Shown here piece after piece: positions 47,071 through 55,017 of a DNA stretch of 64,000 nt. The DNA is taken from positions 62,001 through 126,000 of the forward strand of contig NZ_JBISCD010000037.1 in the NCBI RefSeq assembly GCF_044386045.1. The letters are read 5' to 3'. The notes under the pieces are model-generated. The model was given only the letters and a program-made list of their open reading frames with translations. It was not told the origin of the DNA and did not search any database. Within the stretch, counting starts at the first letter, position 1. Each line of letters starts with the position of its first letter. Origin of the DNA: Thalassobellus sediminis (GTDB taxonomy: Bacteria > Bacteroidota > Bacteroidia > Flavobacteriales > Flavobacteriaceae). The position numbers and the translations under genes are program-made.

Positions 47071-49176
47071 ATGAATACAATTACAAAAAAATTTAATTAC
47101 GTAGATTACTTATGGAATGAAGAAAAAGCAGCGTCTTTAAAAGACGATCAAGTTGCTTTATTTTTATACCGTTCAAACATATTAGGAGCCGATTTAAGAA
47201 TCACCAATTACGGTGGTGGAAACACAAGCTGTAAAACCATAGAAAAAGACCCTTTAACAAACGAAGACGTTGAAGTTATGTGGGTAAAAGGTTCTGGTGG
47301 TGATATTGGAACTTTAACACGTGCAGGAATTGCTGGTTTATATACTGGTAGATTGCGCGATTTAAAAAATGTATATGGAGGTTTAGATGATGAAGACCGT
47401 ATGGTTGGATTATTTAATCATTGTATTTATGATTTAGATAGTAAAGCACCATCTATTGATACACCGCTTCACGGATTATTACCTTTTGCACATATAGATC
47501 ATTTACATCCAGATGCACTTATTGCTGTAGCAGCAGCAGAAGATAGCGAAAAAGTAACCAAAGAAATTTGGGGAGATACTATGGGGTGGGTGCCATGGCA
47601 ACGCCCTGGTTTCGATTTAGGACTTCAGTTAGAAAAATGTTTAGCTGATAACCCTGGCATTAGAGGTATTGTTTTAGGGAGTCATGGTTTATTCACTTGG
47701 GGCGATACTTCTTATGAGTGTTATATGAATAGTTTAGAAGTTATTGAAACAGCTTCTGAATATATTGAGAAAAAAATCAAAGAAAAAGGTTCTGTTTTTG
47801 GTGGACAAAAAGTTCAAAGTCTTCCTCAAGAAGAACGTTTAGAAAAAGCAGCACAATTAATGCCTTTATTAAGAGGTTTATGCTCTTCAGAAAAAAGTAT
47901 GATAGGTCATTTTTCTGATAATGATGTTGTTTTAGAATATATTAATAGTCATGATTTAGAACGATTAGCTCCTATGGGAACGTCTTGTCCAGATCATTTC
48001 TTACGTACAAAAATTCAACCATTAGTATTAACACTTGATACTAATGAAGATGTATCTGATTCTGATGCGATTCTTAAAAAATTAGAACCAGCATTTGCAC
48101 AGTACAGACAAGAGTATGCAGATTATTATAACACTTGTAAAAAAGATAATAGTCCAGCAATGCGTGATCCTAACCCAGTAATTATTATTTACCCAGGAGT
48201 AGGTATGTTCAGTTTTGCAAAAAACAAACAAACAACGCGTGTTGCTAGTGAGTTTTACATTAACGCTATAAACGTCATGCGTGGTGCAGAAGCAATTACG
48301 TCATACACATCATTACCAAGACAAGAAGCTTTTGATATTGAATATTGGTTATTAGAAGAAGCTAAACTTTCTAGAATGCCAAAAGAGCAACCGTTATCTC
48401 GTAAAGTAGCTTTTGTTACTGGAGCTGGTGGTGGTATTGGCAAAGCTATTGCAGATAAATTAGCTGCCGAAGGTGCCAATGTAGTATTAACAGATATTAA
48501 TGAAGATAGCTTAAAACAAGCTCATGCTACTTATAAAAGAGATGTATCTACATATGCTATTTGCGATGTAACCAATACAGAGTCTATTGCATCGGCTTAC
48601 AAAAAGGCATGTATAGAGTTTGGTGGTGTAGATATTATAGTTCATAGTGCTGGATTAGCTATTTCTAAAGCCTTAGAAGATACCACTGATAAAGATTGGA
48701 ACATCTTACAAAGTATTTTGGTAAAAGGTCAATTTGACTTAGCAAAACAATCTGCAGCCATTATGCGTAAACAAGGACTTGGAGGTGATTATATTGCCAT
48801 TGCAAGTAAAAACGGATTGGTTGCTGGCCCTAACAATGTTGCTTACGGAACTGCCAAAGCTGCACAACAACACATGGTACGTTTATTAGCGGCAGAATTA
48901 GCAAAAGATAAAATTAGAGTGAATACAGTAAACCCAGATGGTGTTATTGTAGGAAGTAAAATATGGGAAGGTGCTTGGGCCGAAGGAAGAGCTAAAGCCA
49001 ATGGAATTACTGTTGAAGAATTACCAGCTTTTTATGCAAAAAGAAATTTATTAAACGAAATCATCACTCCAGATGATATCGCAAATGGCGTATTTACTTT
49101 AGTAGGCATATTAGATAAATCTACAGGAAACATAATTAATGTTGATGGTGGAATGGCTAATGCATTTGTACGCTAA
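47071..49176 (+). CDS. rhaD: Fused L-rhamnulose-1-phosphate aldolase / L-lactaldehyde dehydrogenase
   Basis: This 701-residue two-domain enzyme has a class II aldolase half (about 1-420; NYGGGNTSCK, DTPLHGLLPFAHIDHLHPDA with zinc-binding His residues, LGSHGLFTWG) and an SDR half (about 445-701) with TGAGGGIG (450-457), the YGTAK active site (Tyr592, Lys596) and IINVDGGMANAFVR at the end. It matches the RhaD/RhaEW fusion known from Bacillus and alphaproteobacteria. It splits L-rhamnulose 1-phosphate into DHAP and L-lactaldehyde and oxidises the aldehyde to L-lactate, which LutABC can use. It starts the rhamnose genes and is followed by a terminator-like hairpin. Confidence 0.92.
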   Translation: MNTITKKFNYVDYLWNEEKAASLKDDQVALFLYRSNILGADLRITNYGGGNTSCKTIEKDPLTNEDVEVMWVKGSGGDIGTLTRAGIAGLYTGRLRDLKNVYGGLDDEDRMVGLFNHCIYDLDSKAPSIDTPLHGLLPFAHIDHLHPDALIAVAAAEDSEKVTKEIWGDTMGWVPWQRPGFDLGLQLEKCLADNPGIRGIVLGSHGLFTWGDTSYECYMNSLEVIETASEYIEKKIKEKGSVFGGQKVQSLPQEERLEKAAQLMPLLRGLCSSEKSMIGHFSDNDVVLEYINSHDLERLAPMGTSCPDHFLRTKIQPLVLTLDTNEDVSDSDAILKKLEPAFAQYRQEYADYYNTCKKDNSPAMRDPNPVIIIYPGVGMFSFAKNKQTTRVASEFYINAINVMRGAEAITSYTSLPRQEAFDIEYWLLEEAKLSRMPKEQPLSRKVAFVTGAGGGIGKAIADKLAAEGANVVLTDINEDSLKQAHATYKRDVSTYAICDVTNTESIASAYKKACIEFGGVDIIVHSAGLAISKALEDTTDKDWNILQSILVKGQFDLAKQSAAIMRKQGLGGDYIAIASKNGLVAGPNNVAYGTAKAAQQHMVRLLAAELAKDKIRVNTVNPDGVIVGSKIWEGAWAEGRAKANGITVEELPAFYAKRNLLNEIITPDDIANGVFTLVGILDKSTGNIINVDGGMANAFVR

Positions 49177-49202
49177 CAAAATTTGAGTTAGTTTTAGTTT
49201 AT

Positions 49203-49247
49203 AAAAAACTTCCATAGCATATGGACACATATATATGGAAGTTTTTT
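49203..49247 (+). terminator. Hairpin after the rhaD fusion gene
   Basis: AAAAAACTTCCATA (49203-49216) pairs with TATGGAAGTTTTTT (49234-49247), with a 17-nt loop and a T run. It lies 26 bp past the stop, before the isomerase gene. It could terminate most transcripts or act as a processing or attenuation site inside the rhamnose gene run. Confidence 0.75.
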
Positions 49248-49348
49248 TTAACAATCTATACTCAAACAAAGCATTCACAATTAAATATTGAAATCTAAAT
49301 AATTGAATGAATGCTTCAAATGACCAATAAAGACAATAGATAAAACTC

Positions 49349-50629
49349 ATGAAAATAGAACAAAGTCATATTCAAGACACTAATAATAAAGACCTTAAGT
49401 CTCATCAAGATCATTTCGATTTCTTATCAAATAGCTTAACTAACAAAGGTGTTAATGTTAATAGCATTATAAAAAAACTACAAGATTTTCAAGTAGCTAT
49501 TCCAAGTTGGGCATTGGGTGCTGGAGGTACACGTTTTGGTCGTTTTTCTTTTTACGGAGAACCTTCAAACTTAGAGCAAAAAATTCAAGATGTTGGTATT
49601 CTTCATTCATTAACCCAAACGGCTGGGGCAGTTTCTCTTCATATTCCTTGGGATATTCCTGAAGATTATAATGCGATAAAAGAATTAGCCGGTTCGTTAG
49701 ATATTAAATTTGATGCTGTAAACTCAAATACGTTTCAAGATCAAGTAAATGCTAAAGAAAGTTACAAATACGGATCTTTAAGTAATACAAGTGAGGCTGT
49801 AAGACAACAGGCTATTCAACATAATTTAGATGTTATTAATATTGGAGACAAACTAGGTTCTAAAAGCTTAACAGTTTGGTTAGCAGATGGATCTTGTTTT
49901 CCAGGGCAAAATAACTTTCAAACAGCGCTTCAAAACACAGAAAACAGTTTAAAAGATATTTATAAAGGCTTACCTAACGATTGGAGCATGCTTATAGAAT
50001 ACAAACCTTACGAGCCAAACTTTTACAGTACTGTAATTCAAGATTGGGGAACATCGTTTATGTTAGCAAATGCTTGTGGAGAGAAAGCATATTCTTTAGT
50101 AGATTTAGGACATCATTTACCTAACAGTAATATTGAACAAATTGTTTCAATTTTAATGTCTAAAGGTAAACTAGGTGGTTTCCACTTTAATGATAGCAAA
50201 TATGGTGATGACGATTTAACTGTTGGGAGTATCAAACCTTATGCCCTATTCTTAATTTTTAACGAACTGGTTTATGGTATGCAAAACAATCCACAAAATC
50301 CTGATTTAGCGTGGATGATTGATGCAAGTCATAATGTAAAAGATCCTTTAGAAGATTTAATTCAATCTCTTGAAGCCATTCAAGAAGCTTATGCTAAAGC
50401 GCTTTTAATTGATCAAGATGAATTAAAGTCTGCTCAATTAAACAATGATGTTGTTAAATGTCAAGAAATATTACAAAACGCCTACAGAACAGATGTAAGA
50501 CCTCTTTTAGAAAAAGCTAGATTAGAAAGTGGTGGTGCTTTAAGCCCAATAAATGCATATCGTTCTCTAGATGTTAGAAATGAATTAATTAAAGAAAGAG
50601 GTAAAAACACTGTAGCTACAGGATTATAA
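49349..50629 (+). CDS. rhaI: L-rhamnose isomerase (RhaI type)
   Basis: The 426-residue xylose-isomerase-fold protein resembles the Pseudomonas stutzeri type of L-rhamnose isomerase: IPSWALGAGGTRFGRF, VSLHIPWDIPEDY, TVWLADGSCFPGQNNF, MLIEYKPYEPNFYST, VDLGHHLPNSNIEQIV, GGFHFNDSKYGDDDL (metal and substrate residues) and WMIDASHNVKDP. It converts L-rhamnose to L-rhamnulose. The kinase gene starts 1 bp after its stop, indicating translational coupling. E. coli RhaA has the same reaction but a different sequence group. Confidence 0.9.
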   Translation: MKIEQSHIQDTNNKDLKSHQDHFDFLSNSLTNKGVNVNSIIKKLQDFQVAIPSWALGAGGTRFGRFSFYGEPSNLEQKIQDVGILHSLTQTAGAVSLHIPWDIPEDYNAIKELAGSLDIKFDAVNSNTFQDQVNAKESYKYGSLSNTSEAVRQQAIQHNLDVINIGDKLGSKSLTVWLADGSCFPGQNNFQTALQNTENSLKDIYKGLPNDWSMLIEYKPYEPNFYSTVIQDWGTSFMLANACGEKAYSLVDLGHHLPNSNIEQIVSILMSKGKLGGFHFNDSKYGDDDLTVGSIKPYALFLIFNELVYGMQNNPQNPDLAWMIDASHNVKDPLEDLIQSLEAIQEAYAKALLIDQDELKSAQLNNDVVKCQEILQNAYRTDVRPLLEKARLESGGALSPINAYRSLDVRNELIKERGKNTVATGL

Positions 50630-50630
50630 T

Positions 50631-52001
50631 ATGATAAATGTAACAGCGGTTTTTGATATTGGTAAAACCAATAAAAAATTCTTTCTTTTTGATAAAGATT
50701 ACAAAGAAGTATATAAAGAATACACTCATTTTGATGAAATTGAAGATGAAGATGGTTATCCTACCGAAAACTTACCTGCGCTTCAAGCATGGTTAAAAAA
50801 AGTATTTGAAAGTATTCTTGAGGCTTCAGAATTTAATGTACAAGCTATTAATTTTTCAACCTATGGTGCTAGCTTTGTTCATCTGGATGAAAATGGAGAC
50901 GTTCTTACACCGCTGTACAACTATACAAAACCTATTGATCAAAGTGTTATTGATTCTTTTATTGAAAAATACGGACCTAGAGAATCTTTTTTAAACACGA
51001 CTGGGTGTTTCGATTTAAGTCTTTTAAACTCTGGTTTACAACTTTATTGGATAAAACATACAAAACCAGAAGTTTTTAAAAAGATTAAGCATTCACTACA
51101 CTTACCACAATACCTTAGTTATATTTTCACAGGTATACCTTTAAGTGAATATACTAGCATTGGTTGTCATACAGCGTTATGGGATTATACTAAAAAAGAT
51201 TATCACTTATGGGTATATAAAGAAGGTTTAAATAATATACTACCAACAATAGTATCTACTGAAACGAGTATTAACATGAACTATAATGGAAAACGCATCA
51301 AAATTGGTGTTGGTATTCATGATAGTTCTTCTGCTCTACTACCTTATGTTCGTAGTGTAAAGAAAAAATTTGTTTTGGTTTCTACAGGTACTTGGAGTAT
51401 TACTTTAAACCCCTTTACAGAGCATCCTATTTTAAATGAAAACCAAAACAAAGATTCCATAAATTATATGCGAATTAATGGTAAAGCGGTAAAGGCAACT
51501 CGTTTATTTTTAGGTAACGAGTATAAAATACAAGTAGGTAAATTAGATAAGCATTTTGGTGTTTCTGAAGATTATCATCGCCATGTAAAATTTAATTATG
51601 ATACATATTTTGAAATCGTAAAAGATTTTAATCACATGTTTAAATGGGAAAGTATTGCTGATATTGATATGCCTTCTGAAACAAAGATAACACACAATAA
51701 CTTTGAAGATGCTTACCACCAACTTATGACAGAACTTGTGCTTTTACAAATTAAAAGTATTAAAGATGTTATTGGTAATGATAATATAAAACGATTATAT
51801 GTAGATGGTGGTTTTAGTGATAATGACCTTTTCGTTAAATTACTATCACATCACTTTAGAAATATGAAATTAAGAACTACAGATTCTTCTTTAGGATCTG
51901 CTTTAGGTGCTGCCATTTCAATTTCAGACAAAAAATTAAATTCCAAATTTCTAAAAAAGAATTACTCACTAAAGAAGCATGTACCCTTTATAATTAAATA
52001 A
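50631..52001 (+). CDS. rhaB: L-rhamnulokinase (FGGY family)
   Basis: This 456-residue FGGY kinase has the first phosphate-binding motif FDIGKTNKKFFLFD, NFSTYGASFVHLD, STGTWSITLNPFT and a second nucleotide-site motif RLYVDGGFSDNDLFVKLL, with ALGAAISI near the end. It phosphorylates L-rhamnulose to the substrate of the fused aldolase upstream. The middle part is more divergent than in E. coli RhaB, but gene order (aldolase, isomerase, kinase, permease) makes the assignment firm. Confidence 0.88.
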   Translation: MINVTAVFDIGKTNKKFFLFDKDYKEVYKEYTHFDEIEDEDGYPTENLPALQAWLKKVFESILEASEFNVQAINFSTYGASFVHLDENGDVLTPLYNYTKPIDQSVIDSFIEKYGPRESFLNTTGCFDLSLLNSGLQLYWIKHTKPEVFKKIKHSLHLPQYLSYIFTGIPLSEYTSIGCHTALWDYTKKDYHLWVYKEGLNNILPTIVSTETSINMNYNGKRIKIGVGIHDSSSALLPYVRSVKKKFVLVSTGTWSITLNPFTEHPILNENQNKDSINYMRINGKAVKATRLFLGNEYKIQVGKLDKHFGVSEDYHRHVKFNYDTYFEIVKDFNHMFKWESIADIDMPSETKITHNNFEDAYHQLMTELVLLQIKSIKDVIGNDNIKRLYVDGGFSDNDLFVKLLSHHFRNMKLRTTDSSLGSALGAAISISDKKLNSKFLKKNYSLKKHVPFIIK

Positions 52002-52057
52002 CCGAAATAAAATCACCACATACACCACATAACCCAACCAAACTAAATAAGACAACT

Positions 52058-53470
52058 ATGACACAATACCACAAAGAAGAAGAAATAATGGAAGAGATTG
52101 CTGGCGGTGAATTTGAAAGAACTCCTGTTCCACAATCAAAATTAAAAGGCTGGAAAAGCTTCCTTGGCATGTACGCAGGTGAACATGCCGCTGGGACAGA
52201 ATTTATGATAGGTCCTTTGTTTTTAACCGCAGGTGTTAGTGCTTTCGATTTAATAATTGGCCTTTTATTAGGTAACTTATTAGCTGTTTTATCTTGGAGA
52301 TTTTTAACAGCAGAAATTGCTGTTAAAAACAGATTAACTCTTTATTTTCAACTAGAAAAAATATGTGGTAAAAACCTAGTTACAGGTTATAATTTAGCAA
52401 ACGGCATTCTTTTTTGCTTCTTAGCAGGTTCTATGATAACGGTTTCTGCAACAGCAGTTGGAATCCCTTTTGATATGCCAATGCCAAAACTTGATGATAC
52501 CATGCCAAATGGTATGACGTGGATTATTATTGTTTTAGTAATTGGTGCTGTAATTTCTATTATTGCAGCAAGAGGATACGATACAGTATCTAAAGCAGCA
52601 AATTGGATGTCTCCAATAATTGTAATAGCATTTGTAGCTTGCGGTATTGTTGCATTAAGTCAATTAGGAGTTTCAAGTTTTTCTGAATTTTGGGATATTT
52701 GGGGTGAAGGAAAAGATCCGTTTCCTGGACAAATAAAATATACTTTTTGGCACGTTTTAATTTGGTCATGGTTTGCTAATGCAGCTATGCATATTGGAAT
52801 GTCTGACCTGTCTGTTTTCAGATTTGCAAAAAAGGCAAGTTCTGGATGGACAACTGCTGGAGGTATGTATGTTGGTCATTATATGGCTTGGATTTCAGCT
52901 TGCTTATTATATGCTGTTTATTTAAAGTCTCCAGAAGCTATATCGTTCTTATCAAATGGTGAAGCCCCTCCAGTTGCTCCAGGTCCATTAGCCTATAATG
53001 CCATTGGTGTTTTTGGAATTATAGCTGTTGTTTTAGCTGGATGGACTACAGCAAACCCTACTATTTATAGAGCTGGCTTAGCATTTCAAGCTATTATACC
53101 AAAAGTATCTACGTTTTGGGTTACTATAATTGCTGGTACTGTAGCAACAATAGCTGGATTATTTCCTGCATTTGCAATGAAATTATTAGGTTTTGTTGCT
53201 TTATACGGATTTATCTTAGCGCCTTTTGGAGCCGTTATAGTATTTGAACATTTTTTCCATAAAAAATATGGTATTATTAAAAATTATGCAGAACATGCAA
53301 ACATAAAATTCAACAAGTCTGTTCTATTTGCTTGGGCAATCAGTTTTGGAATCTTTTATTTTATATCAGTACAATTTGATGTGTTTTTATCATTTGTAAC
53401 CCTTCCTGCTTGGTTACTATGTGGTATTTTATTTCTTGTATTTAGTAAATATGCACAGAAAAATAGTTAA
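52058..53470 (+). CDS. NCS1-family permease, candidate L-rhamnose transporter
   Basis: The 470-residue inner-membrane protein has about 12 transmembrane segments. The NCS1 (purine-cytosine permease) pattern is seen in GEHAAGTEFMIGPLFLTAGV, NGILFCFLAGSMITVSATAVG, AARGYDTVSKAANWMSP and VLAGWTTANPTIYRAGLAFQA. The usual substrates are nucleobases, hydantoins or thiamine precursors. Here it closes the rhamnose gene run, 56 bp after the kinase gene and with no nucleobase gene in sight, and no RhaT-type carrier is present. L-rhamnose (or a related deoxy-sugar) uptake is therefore a reasonable inference. A terminator follows directly. Confidence 0.75.
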   Translation: MTQYHKEEEIMEEIAGGEFERTPVPQSKLKGWKSFLGMYAGEHAAGTEFMIGPLFLTAGVSAFDLIIGLLLGNLLAVLSWRFLTAEIAVKNRLTLYFQLEKICGKNLVTGYNLANGILFCFLAGSMITVSATAVGIPFDMPMPKLDDTMPNGMTWIIIVLVIGAVISIIAARGYDTVSKAANWMSPIIVIAFVACGIVALSQLGVSSFSEFWDIWGEGKDPFPGQIKYTFWHVLIWSWFANAAMHIGMSDLSVFRFAKKASSGWTTAGGMYVGHYMAWISACLLYAVYLKSPEAISFLSNGEAPPVAPGPLAYNAIGVFGIIAVVLAGWTTANPTIYRAGLAFQAIIPKVSTFWVTIIAGTVATIAGLFPAFAMKLLGFVALYGFILAPFGAVIVFEHFFHKKYGIIKNYAEHANIKFNKSVLFAWAISFGIFYFISVQFDVFLSFVTLPAWLLCGILFLVFSKYAQKNS

Positions 53471-53498
53471 ATAAAAAATCTCTAATTAGAGTTTAGAC

Positions 53499-53530
53499 AA
53501 AAAAGGCAGGATTAAAATCCTGCCTTTTTT
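53499..53530. terminator. Bidirectional terminator between permease and second lacI gene
   Basis: AAAAAAGGCAGGAT (53499-53512) pairs perfectly with ATCCTGCCTTTTTT (53517-53530) around a 4-nt loop. A-rich and T-rich flanks on both sides allow use by the two convergent genes. Confidence 0.9.
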
Positions 53531-53547
53531 GTTACTATATATTTTAA

Positions 53548-54579
53548 TTAAACTAATTGTGACAATTTTTGAGAAGACTTTCTAACAATTAATTCGGGAG
53601 CCAAAACAATATGTTTTTCAGTTTTTTCTCCTTTACTATTAACCTCTTCAAGAAATACCTGAGCTGCAATTCTTCCCATTTGTATAGGAGATTGATCTAC
53701 AGATGTTATTGATAGTTCCATAAATTTCGTAAACGGTTCATTACTAAAACCAACCACACTTATATCTTCAGGGATTTTAAGCCCATTTGCTTTAATTTCT
53801 TGAATAGCACCAAGAGCTGTAAAATCACTTGAAGAAAATATTGCATCAGGACGGTTGTCCATATCTAAAAATATTTTAGTAGTTTTTCTTCCTTCAACAA
53901 CTTTACTAATTGTTTCAATAACTAAACTCTCATCAAATTCAAGTCCGTTATCAATTATAGCCTGTTTATAACCTAAGTATCTATTCTGAAAAATTTGTAA
54001 TGAACGATTATTAGATAAATGGGCGATTCGCTTATAGCCCTGATTTATTAGATGATTAGTAGCATCGTATGCCCCCTTAAAATCGTCAATAGTAACAGAG
54101 CTTACTCCATGTATATCTTTCTTTCTATCAAAAAATATTAATGGCACATTTTTTTTAATTAGCTTATTAAAACTAGTGTCTTTTTCAATTTTAGCATTGG
54201 ATATCGACATTAAAACACCATCTACCTGAGCATTCAATAAAGAATTTATATTTTCAATTTCTAAATTTTGCTGATCATGAGTTTGGCAAATTATTACATG
54301 ATAACCTTTTGGATAAAGCTCTTCTTCAATACCTCTAATTACAGAGGCGAAAAAATTAGTATCAATTCTTGGAACTATAACCCCAACATTATAACTCTTT
54401 CCACTTTTTAATGCTAAAGCCAATTTATTTTGCTCATAATTCATTTCTTTGGCTGTCTTAAAAACTAATTCACGTGTAGCAGCGCTAATTTTAGAATTAT
54501 TATTTAAAGCTCTAGAAACTGTTGCAGCAGTTATATCAAGTCTTTTAGCAATATCATAAATAGTTGTTTTTTTTGTCAT
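53548..54579 (-). CDS. LacI-family transcriptional regulator (second)
   Basis: The 343-residue regulator has the HTH TIYDIAKRLDITAATVSRALN (about 5-25), a hinge region KLALALKSGKSYNVGV and a sugar-binding domain (DGVLMSISN, NRPDAIFSSSDFTALGA, VGFSNEPFTKFME). It has the same length and layout as the LacI protein at 40427, so the two are likely paralogues. It diverges from the susC gene at 55018 across 438 bp that hold at least four LacI-type palindromes. It is the best candidate to control that susCD pair. A -7-like CAAAAATA (54603-54610, read on the minus strand as TATTTTTG) may be its promoter; no CAATCGATTG site touches it. Confidence 0.92.
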   Translation of the reverse strand: MTKKTTIYDIAKRLDITAATVSRALNNNSKISAATRELVFKTAKEMNYEQNKLALALKSGKSYNVGVIVPRIDTNFFASVIRGIEEELYPKGYHVIICQTHDQQNLEIENINSLLNAQVDGVLMSISNAKIEKDTSFNKLIKKNVPLIFFDRKKDIHGVSSVTIDDFKGAYDATNHLINQGYKRIAHLSNNRSLQIFQNRYLGYKQAIIDNGLEFDESLVIETISKVVEGRKTTKIFLDMDNRPDAIFSSSDFTALGAIQEIKANGLKIPEDISVVGFSNEPFTKFMELSITSVDQSPIQMGRIAAQVFLEEVNSKGEKTEKHIVLAPELIVRKSSQKLSQLV

Positions 54580-54747
54580 GAAAATTAATTGGCTATAGTT
54601 AACAAAAATACATTAATAAAAGTTAATATCTAAAAAATTATGATGCAAGCTACAATAAAGTAGATTAATCAAAAACAATACAAATTATCGTTTTTTTTAC
54701 TAAAACACTTCGATTTTCTTTCTATTTTTGCTTTTATGCAAAAATCT

Positions 54748-54778
54748 CTTGCAATATATATATATTTTTCTATTTTTG
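54748..54778 (+). promoter_or_regulatory. Promoter of the susC gene at 55018
   Basis: CTTG (54748-54751), exactly 19 bases, then TATTTTTG (54771-54778) match the Bacteroidota promoter form. The LacI-type operator starts at the next base. The predicted leader is about 235 nt, long for such a gene, and contains the further palindromes. Confidence 0.6.
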
Positions 54779-54792
54779 TACAATCGATTGTA
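54779..54792. promoter_or_regulatory. LacI-type operator 1 before susC
   Basis: TACAATCGATTGTA, a perfect 14-bp palindrome directly after the -7 box, so it covers the expected start site. Its centre is 21 bp (two helical turns) from that of operator 2. Confidence 0.75.
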
Positions 54793-54799
54793 ATTTTTA

Positions 54800-54823
54800 T
54801 ACAATCGATTGTAATCGATTGAA
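54800..54823. promoter_or_regulatory. LacI-type operators 2 and 3 (overlapping) before susC
   Basis: TACAATCGATTGTA (54800-54813) overlaps TAATCGATTGAA (54812-54823). The two CG centres are 10 bp apart, one helical turn. The second is an imperfect copy. This packing suggests either alternative binding registers or two related proteins. Confidence 0.65.
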
Positions 54824-54850
54824 TTAAAAAAAATCAGTAGAAACATACAA

Positions 54851-54874
54851 AAACATACAATCGATTGTATGTTT
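54851..54874. promoter_or_regulatory. LacI-type operator 4, extended palindrome
   Basis: A perfect 24-bp palindrome built on ACATACAATCGATTGTATGT; with one extra base it extends to about 43 bp (54842-54884) as imperfect outer arms. It lies in the predicted leader, so it may act as a roadblock operator or form a stable RNA hairpin. It is 56 bp from operator 2. Confidence 0.7.
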
Positions 54875-54884
54875 TTTGTATGTT

Positions 54885-55017
54885 AAAGGAAAAACAAATT
54901 CATAATGAATATGTATACAAATATGATTTAGATTTATTAATAACTTAAAAAAAAGCCTATGTAAAAAAACTCTATTTACAAAAATTAAACAATAATTAAA
55001 TTAACTAAACAAAAAGA
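54885..55017 (+). other. Leader region before the susC gene at 55018
   Basis: The last 133 bases before the start codon are very AT-rich. I see no reading frame or recognisable riboswitch. The A-rich stretch next to the ATG is usual for Bacteroidota, which rarely use Shine-Dalgarno sites. Confidence 0.4.

Noticed and set aside
49111..49350. Minus-strand frame across the end of the rhaD fusion and the following spacer
   Set aside because: It overlaps a real gene and a terminator hairpin; the protein shows no motif.
54880..55017. Possible riboswitch in the long susC leader
   Set aside because: No conserved riboswitch core could be seen; the leader is explained well enough by operators and AT-rich filler.
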